A DNA stretch of 10,374 nucleotides, taken from the NCBI GenBank assembly GCA_934177545.1, contig CAKPPI010000031.1, positions 1 through 10,374 on the forward strand, read 5' to 3'. The notes under the pieces are model-generated. The model did no database searches. It was not told the origin of the DNA and saw only the letters and a list, made by a program, of their open reading frames with translations. Below are positions 5,360 through 10,374 of this stretch, piece after piece; within the stretch, counting starts at the first letter, position 1; each line of letters begins with the position of its first letter. The position numbers were made by a program, and so were the translations under genes. This stretch comes from an uncultured Bacilli bacterium (lineage in GTDB: Bacteria > Bacillota_I > Bacilli_A > RF39 > UBA660).

Positions 5360-7507
5360 CTACTGCATTAACCTTTCTATATTATTAATATATGGTTTCT
5401 TATTAAGTTCTACTAGTACTTTCTCTAAGTGTTCTAAGTTCTTTACAAAACAAGCCATTTCATAAACAGTATTACTACCTCTATCAATTATCTTAACACC
5501 ATTTATATTAGCATCTATTTTACTAGTAGTAGCAATTATATCTGCTAGATTATTATCACTGGTATTACTATAGATAACAAGGTCTACTGAATACTTACTA
5601 GCAGGATTATTACTCCAACTAACAGATACTAATCTATCATCCATTCTTAAAAGATTAGGACAAGTAGCTCTATGAATGCTTATACCATTTCCTTTAGTAA
5701 TATAACCTACAATAGAGTCTCCATAAACTGGATCACAACAAGAAGCTAAACTTACTTTAATATTATCTATTCCTGCTACTATTATATCTGATGAGGTCTC
5801 TTTATCTATTTTCTTTACTTTAACTTCTTCTTTCTCTTTTTCTTCTTCCTCTTCTTTAAATATAATTCTAATTACTGTAGTTGGACTATACTTACCATTA
5901 CCAATTTCTAAGTATAACTCTTCTAAGTTACCTACTTTTAATGTTTCTAAGACTGTATTAATATTCTCATCTTTCATGAACTCTTGAATACTATACTTTT
6001 TCTTTCTTAATTCTTTTTCTAGGGAATACTTACCACGTTCTACAAATAATTCTTTCTCACTCTTAGTAAAGTATGATCTAATTTTATTTCTAGCTTGGGT
6101 ACTTTTAACTAGTTTTAACCATTCTTTAGAAGGATGGGCACTTTTATTAGTATTAATCTTTACAATATCATTATTCTTTAATTGATAGTCAAGTGGTACT
6201 ATTTGTCCATTAACTATCGCTCCTACTGTTGTCTCTCCTACTTTAGAGTGTACTTTATAGGCAAAGTCTAGTGGTGTTGCACCTTTAGGTAGTTCCATTA
6301 CATCTCCTTTAGGAGTAAAAACATAGATGTTGTTATTTAGCACTTCATCTTTAACACTATTAACAAAGTCTTCACTAGTCATTTTATCTTGGGAAAGTTC
6401 AATAATTGTCTTAAAGAATTGTAGTTTCTGTTCCGTTGTATTTTGCATTAATTTAGAAGCATCTTTATGTTCTTTATAAGCCCAGTGGGAAGCGATACCA
6501 TTTTCTGCTACTTCATCCATTTGATAAGTTCTAATTTGAATTTCAAATAAATAACCATCTATACCAAAAACAGTAGTATGTAGTGATTGATACATATTAG
6601 GTTTTGGCATAGCGATATAGTCTTTAAATCTCTTAGGTAGGGGACGAAACTTTGAATGAATTATACCAAGTGATAAGTAGCAATCTTGCTCTGTATCAAC
6701 AAGAATTCGAAGAGCTAGTAAATCATAGATATCACTAAATTTTTTACCTTTATCCAGTTTATTATAAATACTATAGATACTTTTCGCTCTTCCTTTTATT
6801 TCATGAGGAATATGATGTTCATTAAGTAAGTTAGTAACTTCACTCATCATAAGACCAACTGTTCGATCACGTTCTACTTTTGTTTTATTTAGTTTTTCGG
6901 CAATATCATAGAATACTACTGGTTTTAAATAACGAAGTGATAAGTCTTCTAGTTCTGATTTTATCTTATGAATTCCTAAGTGATGAGCTAAAGGAGCAAA
7001 TATCTCTAATGTTTCTTTAGCTTTCTTCTTTTGTTTTTCTTCTGGTATAGCCCAAAGAGTTCGCATATTATGAAGACGATCTGCTAGTTTTATAATAATT
7101 ACTCTAACATCTTCACTCATTCCTACTATTATCTTTTTATAGTAGTTAGTTAAATACTCATTATCAGTTGAGAAATGAATACGACCTAGTTTCGTAACAC
7201 CATCTACTAGTTTTCTAACAACTGGTCCAAACATTTCCTCAACTTCATCTAGCGTTGCATCAGTATCTTCTACTACATCATGCAAAAGAGCAGCTATTAT
7301 ACTATCACTATCAGCATAAACACTAGTTAGAATAATAGCAACGTTTAAAGGGTGAATAATATAAGGCTCTCCACTCTTACGATATTGTCCATCATGTTTC
7401 TTTAAGGCATACTGATAAGCTTCTATTATCTTATCTTTACCCTCTTTCATATAGTCTAGTTTTTCTAAAAGATCATCTATTTTAACCATATCTTTCTTAT
7501 GAGCCAT
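5360..7507 (-). CDS. rel: Bifunctional (p)ppGpp synthetase/hydrolase Rel
   Basis: Long RelA/SpoT homologue, 715 aa, making and degrading the stringent-response alarmone (p)ppGpp on uncharged tRNA at the ribosome. The HD hydrolase domain (about 25-175) has H52, H76-D77 with ED at 80-81, and D144, so hydrolysis should be active. The synthetase domain (about 235-345) has GRAKSIYSIYNK, ALRILVD, and RFKD (293-296), the RxKD form found in bifunctional Rel, not the ExDD form of synthetase-only RelA, followed by EIQIRT. Then come TGS (about 392-453), a helical region, a charged Glu/Lys-rich linker (551-572), the zinc-finger-type motif with C590, C591, H612 and C616, and a C-terminal ACT domain (about 638-713). 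The start ATG at 7507 follows GGGAGGT by 6 nt. secDF ends 26 nt upstream and dtd follows with no gap. Confidence 0.96.
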   Translation of the reverse strand: MAHKKDMVKIDDLLEKLDYMKEGKDKIIEAYQYALKKHDGQYRKSGEPYIIHPLNVAIILTSVYADSDSIIAALLHDVVEDTDATLDEVEEMFGPVVRKLVDGVTKLGRIHFSTDNEYLTNYYKKIIVGMSEDVRVIIIKLADRLHNMRTLWAIPEEKQKKKAKETLEIFAPLAHHLGIHKIKSELEDLSLRYLKPVVFYDIAEKLNKTKVERDRTVGLMMSEVTNLLNEHHIPHEIKGRAKSIYSIYNKLDKGKKFSDIYDLLALRILVDTEQDCYLSLGIIHSKFRPLPKRFKDYIAMPKPNMYQSLHTTVFGIDGYLFEIQIRTYQMDEVAENGIASHWAYKEHKDASKLMQNTTEQKLQFFKTIIELSQDKMTSEDFVNSVKDEVLNNNIYVFTPKGDVMELPKGATPLDFAYKVHSKVGETTVGAIVNGQIVPLDYQLKNNDIVKINTNKSAHPSKEWLKLVKSTQARNKIRSYFTKSEKELFVERGKYSLEKELRKKKYSIQEFMKDENINTVLETLKVGNLEELYLEIGNGKYSPTTVIRIIFKEEEEEKEKEEVKVKKIDKETSSDIIVAGIDNIKVSLASCCDPVYGDSIVGYITKGNGISIHRATCPNLLRMDDRLVSVSWSNNPASKYSVDLVIYSNTSDNNLADIIATTSKIDANINGVKIIDRGSNTVYEMACFVKNLEHLEKVLVELNKKPYINNIERLMQ

Positions 7508-7533
7508 AATACTACCTCCCTTTATTTTATTTA

Positions 7534-9756
7534 TTAATCATTTATTCCTGTTATAGTCTTTTCTGTTTTCTCACTATATATTTTTTGCTTTTTACTATAT
7601 CCTAGTTTGGCAAACTTAGTCCATAATAATGGAGCAATAAATAGTGATGAATAAGTACCAGCAATAAGTCCTACTGTCATAGCAAGATTAAATGATAATA
7701 CTTCTCTACTACCAAGAATAATTAGTGCAATAACTGGAATAATGGTAGTAAGTGATGTATAAATAGATCTTAAAGCTGTTTGTTTCATACTGATATTTGC
7801 TACATCAGTAATTTCTTTATCAGTTAATTTACTTATATTTTTACCATTAAGGTTTTCTCTTATACGGTCAAATACAACAATTGTATTATTTATTGAATAA
7901 CCAATAATAGCAAGGACTGCTGCTATAAACATTGAGTCAACTTCTACTCTTGAAATAGCCATGAAAGCAGTCATTAGTAAAACATCATGTAGTAGACATA
8001 AAACAGAGCAAATACCAAAGCTTATATGGAATCTTATACTTATGTAGATAATTATTCCCACTAAGGAAACTAGTATAGCAAAGATAGCATTTTTAATTAG
8101 TTCTTGTTTTACAACATTACTTACTACGCCAATATCTACATTAGCTTTATATTTATTTTCAAAGTAGCTTTTTACTTCTTCTACTTTATCTTTCTTTAAG
8201 ATATCTTTAACTCTAAGATCTGCTTCTTTATCACGCATATCTATTTCTACTTTTGTTAGTTTTAATTCTTTTAAATCTTTTGTTAATTCTTTACTTGATA
8301 ATTTCTTATCAGTTACTAGACTAATATCACTACCTGCTTGATAATCTATTCCAAGAGCTAATCCTTTAGTAGCTGTAAATATTACTCCGACTAGGAAGAT
8401 GATACTTGAAAAAATTGCAAAATATTTAGAATAATCTAGTAGTGGCTTCTTAGCTTTTTTATTTTCTTTTTCTTCTTTAACATTTAGGAAGAAGCTTATT
8501 TTATCATTGAAGTAGCCAGTATTAATAAATGTTTTCATCAATGTTCTTGTTATTGCTACCATAGTTACCATAGTAACTGCTATATTGATAATTAACATAG
8601 TAGCAAATCCTTTAACACTACTTTCCCCAAAGACAAACATAATAATAGCTACTAATAAAGTCGTAAGATTTGAATCTACTATTGTTTTAAAACTTGATTT
8701 ACTACCCATCTTAAAGGCTAGTGGTAAACTTTTTCCTTTTTTAAGTTCTTCTTTTACTCTTTCATATAATAAGACATTAGCATCAATTGCCATACCAATA
8801 CCTAGTATTAATGCCGCAATTCCAGGTAGAGTTAATACTCCTCCTACTAACCAAAATGTTCCAAAGACAAAGAATGTATATAGGATAATAGATATTGCTG
8901 ATAAAATACCACAGAAATGATATAAAACTAATAATAGAAAGATAATTAAAGCTATACCAATAACGCCTGCTATTAAAGTTTTCTGTAAAGTGGCATCTCC
9001 AAATGATGCTCCTACTGTTTTACTTGATAATTCTGTTAACTTTGTTGGTAGACTTCCAGAGTTTATTAAGTCTACTAGGTTTTGTACTTCATCTTCTGTA
9101 AAGTCACCTTGAATAATTACATCACTTGCAAAGGCTTGTGATACTTTAGCTGCTGATAAACAGTGACTATCACTAGTTCCACATGATGATGATTCATTTG
9201 AATAACTATCTTTGCTATCATCAAAGTCTAACCAAATAACTATTACATTATCACTCATATCTTTTACTTTATTAGTTACTTTATAGAAAGTATCTTTATC
9301 TCTAACGCTAAGAGCAACAGCTGGTTTTCCACTTTGGTCTTGTCCTACTTTAGCTCCCCCTGCTTTTAAGACATCACTTGTCATTAGTAGATTATTGTTT
9401 GAATCTCTAAATGTCAAATTAGCGACAGTTGATAATTTTGATCTAGCATCTTCTTGGTTTGTTACCCCAGCTAGTTTTACTCTAATCTTATCATTACCTT
9501 CTAAGACTATTTCTGGTTCACTTACTCCTAGTGAATCAATTCTTTTTAGCATACTTTTATAAGTTGCATTTAATTTTTCTTTTGTCATTTTACTTCCATC
9601 AATCGGACTAACTTGATAAAGTATTTCAAATCCTCCTTGTAAATCAAGACCGAATTTCAAATCTTGAAATAGAGGCTTAAAAAAGGCAGAAACTAATGCT
9701 GTGATAATAAAAATCCATAATAGTTTGCCAATCATTTGTTTTTTCTTTTTTTTCAT
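7534..9756 (-). CDS. secDF: Protein translocase subunit SecDF (fused)
   Basis: A 740-aa SecD-SecF fusion, the membrane motor that uses the proton gradient to help SecYEG release exported proteins. The SecD half begins with one helix (about 10-30) and FGLDLQGG (35-42), then the large outer P1 domain, then five more helices with GMAIDANVLLYERVKEEL (D325 is the expected proton-path aspartate). The SecF half restarts near 440 with a helix, GIDYQAGSD (469-477), and five more helices including GYSINNTIVVFDRIREN (619-635). In that last motif residue 624 is Asn where the E. coli and Thermus proteins have Asp. P1 contains two close cysteines (C192, C199). The start ATG at 9756 follows GAGGTG by 6 nt; this SD overlaps the TGA of the preceding gene. 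The fused form is typical of Firmicutes. Confidence 0.96.
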   Translation of the reverse strand: MKKKKKQMIGKLLWIFIITALVSAFFKPLFQDLKFGLDLQGGFEILYQVSPIDGSKMTKEKLNATYKSMLKRIDSLGVSEPEIVLEGNDKIRVKLAGVTNQEDARSKLSTVANLTFRDSNNNLLMTSDVLKAGGAKVGQDQSGKPAVALSVRDKDTFYKVTNKVKDMSDNVIVIWLDFDDSKDSYSNESSSCGTSDSHCLSAAKVSQAFASDVIIQGDFTEDEVQNLVDLINSGSLPTKLTELSSKTVGASFGDATLQKTLIAGVIGIALIIFLLLVLYHFCGILSAISIILYTFFVFGTFWLVGGVLTLPGIAALILGIGMAIDANVLLYERVKEELKKGKSLPLAFKMGSKSSFKTIVDSNLTTLLVAIIMFVFGESSVKGFATMLIINIAVTMVTMVAITRTLMKTFINTGYFNDKISFFLNVKEEKENKKAKKPLLDYSKYFAIFSSIIFLVGVIFTATKGLALGIDYQAGSDISLVTDKKLSSKELTKDLKELKLTKVEIDMRDKEADLRVKDILKKDKVEEVKSYFENKYKANVDIGVVSNVVKQELIKNAIFAILVSLVGIIIYISIRFHISFGICSVLCLLHDVLLMTAFMAISRVEVDSMFIAAVLAIIGYSINNTIVVFDRIRENLNGKNISKLTDKEITDVANISMKQTALRSIYTSLTTIIPVIALIILGSREVLSFNLAMTVGLIAGTYSSLFIAPLLWTKFAKLGYSKKQKIYSEKTEKTITGIND

Positions 9757-9766
9757 TTCTCACACC

Positions 9767-10042
9767 TCATAATATTTCTAAATTGTTGTTGTCGTTTGTT
9801 TGTTGATGCATTAATTTTAGATATTCATCTACTTCTTCTTTTTGAACATGCATAATATCACTAACAATATCAGCAAGACAAAGTTGATTACCATTCTTCC
9901 ATTTCTTTTTAATCAGAAAATTCCAAATATCTGTTTCTTTTATATAAGAATAACCTAGCTTTTTAAATTCATTTTTCTTAGTCCGTAATGCTGGTTTAAC
10001 TCTTTTATAAAGTTCTTCTTTAGAAGCAAAAGTAATATCCAT
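9767..10042 (-). CDS. comN: ComN-like post-transcriptional regulator
   Basis: A 91-aa cytoplasmic protein matching the small 'post-transcriptional regulator' family (B. subtilis ComN/YrzD, PF13797). Recognisable elements are the VKPALRTKKNEFKKLGY region, DIWNFLIKKKWK and LADIVSDIMHV, followed by a short helical end. B. subtilis ComN controls localisation and translation of comE mRNA and binds DivIVA; whether that holds here is unknown. Assignment is helped by position: comN lies directly before secDF in B. subtilis. A longer form from GTG at 10051 is possible, but ATG at 10042 is preferred because AGGTGG lies 5 nt before it, while the GTG falls inside that same site. It is the first gene after the operon promoter. 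Confidence 0.8.
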   Translation of the reverse strand: MDITFASKEELYKRVKPALRTKKNEFKKLGYSYIKETDIWNFLIKKKWKNGNQLCLADIVSDIMHVQKEEVDEYLKLMHQQTNDNNNLEIL

Positions 10043-10047
10043 TCTTC

Positions 10048-10053
10048 CCACCT
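10048..10053 (-). promoter_or_regulatory. Ribosome binding site fixing the comN start
   Basis: AGGTGG on the minus strand (10053-10048), 5 nt before ATG at 10042. The alternative GTG at 10051 would lie within this sequence and has no good site of its own further upstream, so the ATG is the likelier start. Confidence 0.7.
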
Positions 10054-10067
10054 ACCAAACTAACACT

Positions 10068-10096
10068 ATTATACATCATTTTTCTTAACATGAAAA
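10068..10096 (-). promoter_or_regulatory. Sigma-A promoter of the comN-secDF-rel operon
   Basis: On the minus strand, TTTTCA (10096-10091) and a perfect TATAAT (10073-10068) are separated by 17 nt. The predicted start near 10061 gives a short leader of about 19 nt before the comN ATG, leaving no room for a riboswitch. This is the only good promoter I see for the ten-gene unit. Confidence 0.75.
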
Positions 10097-10183
10097 TGAA
10101 AAAAAAGTCAAATTTCTACTCTAGAAAGGAGATTTTATATTTTCTGATATGTTTAATAAATTGGCAGGGTATAACATGTCTAA

Positions 10184-10212
10184 TTTACAATTTTTCCTTT
10201 TTGCTTTCTAAT
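10184..10212 (+). promoter_or_regulatory. Weak candidate promoter for the right-end gene
   Basis: TTTACA (10184-10189) and TCTAAT (10207-10212) are 17 nt apart, each one base from consensus. However, the -10 lacks the A at its second position, which is normally the most important base, so this is tentative. It would give a transcript starting near 10219, about 37 nt before the TTG start. Confidence 0.3.
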
Positions 10213-10236
10213 TTTTATTGTGATAGATTAGTGGCG

Positions 10237-10247
10237 AAAGGAGGTGA
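10237..10247 (+). promoter_or_regulatory. Strong ribosome binding site of the right-end gene
   Basis: AAAGGAGGTGA is a near-perfect complement to the 16S rRNA 3' end. It sits 8 nt before TTG at 10256. An in-frame GTG at 10244 lies inside the site, which disfavours it as the start. A stop codon in the same frame at 10229 limits any longer form. Confidence 0.75.
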
Positions 10248-10255
10248 ATACTACT

Positions 10256-10374
10256 TTGTTAGACGAAAAAATATCTTCAAGGCTTTCTAGATTAAGAGAT
10301 AATCTTATTAAAAATGGTAAAGTAATACCAGGTACTACTGATACTATGTTTAAGATTGTTATGACCTCTTGTAA
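10256..10374 (+). CDS. Start of an unidentified plus-strand gene, cut by the window edge
   Basis: Thirty-nine codons are visible, starting TTG (read as Met) at 10256: an initial charged helix (LDEKISSRLSRLRDNLIKNG) followed by a segment with the sequence VIPGTTDTMFKIVMTSC. The 'TTDTMFK' phrase recalls the N-terminus of Rpn/PD-(D/E)XK transposase-family nucleases (compare the 'TNDxVFK' style), but this is a weak resemblance over few residues and the catalytic part is outside the window. The gene is supported mainly by its strong ribosome binding site and the open frame. It is divergent from the operon, and the only plus-strand gene here. If it is an Rpn-type protein, it would be a mobile-type neighbour of the housekeeping block. 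Confidence 0.65.
   Translation, partial: MLDEKISSRLSRLRDNLIKNGKVIPGTTDTMFKIVMTSC

Larger units (their letters stand above)
425..10042 (-). other. Predicted ten-gene operon, comN-like to hemW
   Basis: All ten genes run on the minus strand with intergenic gaps of 0-26 nt or overlaps of 4-11 nt. No terminator-like hairpin with a T-run was seen between any pair. Several ribosome binding sites overlap the preceding stop codon (secDF, AI-2E protein, hemW), and dtd begins immediately after the rel stop, all pointing to coupled translation. A promoter at 10068-10096 precedes the first gene. Internal promoters cannot be excluded by eye. Confidence 0.7.

Noticed and set aside
8585..8920. Plus-strand open frame of 111 codons
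   Set aside because: Antisense to the conserved SecD membrane region; no ribosome binding site or promoter and no recognisable product.
425..10042. Mycoplasma-type genetic code (UGA = Trp)
   Set aside because: Several genes end in TGA exactly where their family's C-terminus is expected and where the next gene starts, and Trp is encoded by TGG where checked, so the standard bacterial code fits.
10090..10290. Plus-strand open frame of 66 codons in the divergent spacer
   Set aside because: No SD before its ATG, it runs through the operon promoter region and overlaps, out of frame, the start of the better-supported gene at 10256.
1..10374. CRISPR arrays, tRNA or rRNA genes, insertion-sequence ends
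   Set aside because: No regularly spaced repeats, tRNA-like cloverleaf arms, rRNA signatures or transposase with terminal inverted repeats were seen on either strand.

Overview
The window is about 70% A+T and looks like a low-GC Gram-positive (Firmicutes/Bacilli or a Mollicutes-related gut lineage such as RF39 or Erysipelotrichia; this placement is inference). Shine-Dalgarno sites are strong. TGA is used as a stop at several genes (9767, 4925, 3859, 2939), which argues against the Mycoplasma UGA=Trp code.

Layout. Positions 10042 down to 425 hold ten closely packed minus-strand genes: a ComN-like post-transcriptional regulator, secDF (fused), rel (bifunctional ppGpp synthetase/hydrolase), dtd, an AI-2E-family membrane protein, a MYG1-family DHH hydrolase, a Cys-based O6-alkylguanine-DNA alkyltransferase (ogt), two unrecognised small membrane proteins, and hemW. 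Gaps are 0-26 nt or short overlaps, and several ribosome binding sites are built from the stop codon of the gene before, so this reads as one polycistronic unit. A good sigma-A promoter (TTTTCA-17-TATAAT) sits just ahead of the first gene.

The comN-secDF-...-rel-dtd order matches the Bacillus subtilis block comN-secDF-yrvC-yrvD-recJ-apt-relA-dtd, with the genes between secDF and rel absent here. The unit combines protein export (SecDF), stringent response (Rel), tRNA proofreading (Dtd), DNA alkylation repair (Ogt) and haem delivery (HemW). This is mainly housekeeping, not an obvious accessory island.

Left end (1-424). This is the least ordinary part. On the minus strand there is a separate promoter (350-378), a roughly 200-nt transcript with strong predicted RNA structure, a 15-codon open frame with a good ribosome binding site ending in a run of nine G, a Rho-independent terminator (140-171), a second hairpin (97-120), and then the first nine codons of another gene leaving the window at position 1. 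It is either a small RNA or peptide unit, or a regulatory leader for that gene.

Right end (10052-10374). About 200 nt of divergent spacer, then a plus-strand gene with a strong ribosome binding site and a TTG (or GTG) start that is cut by the window edge.
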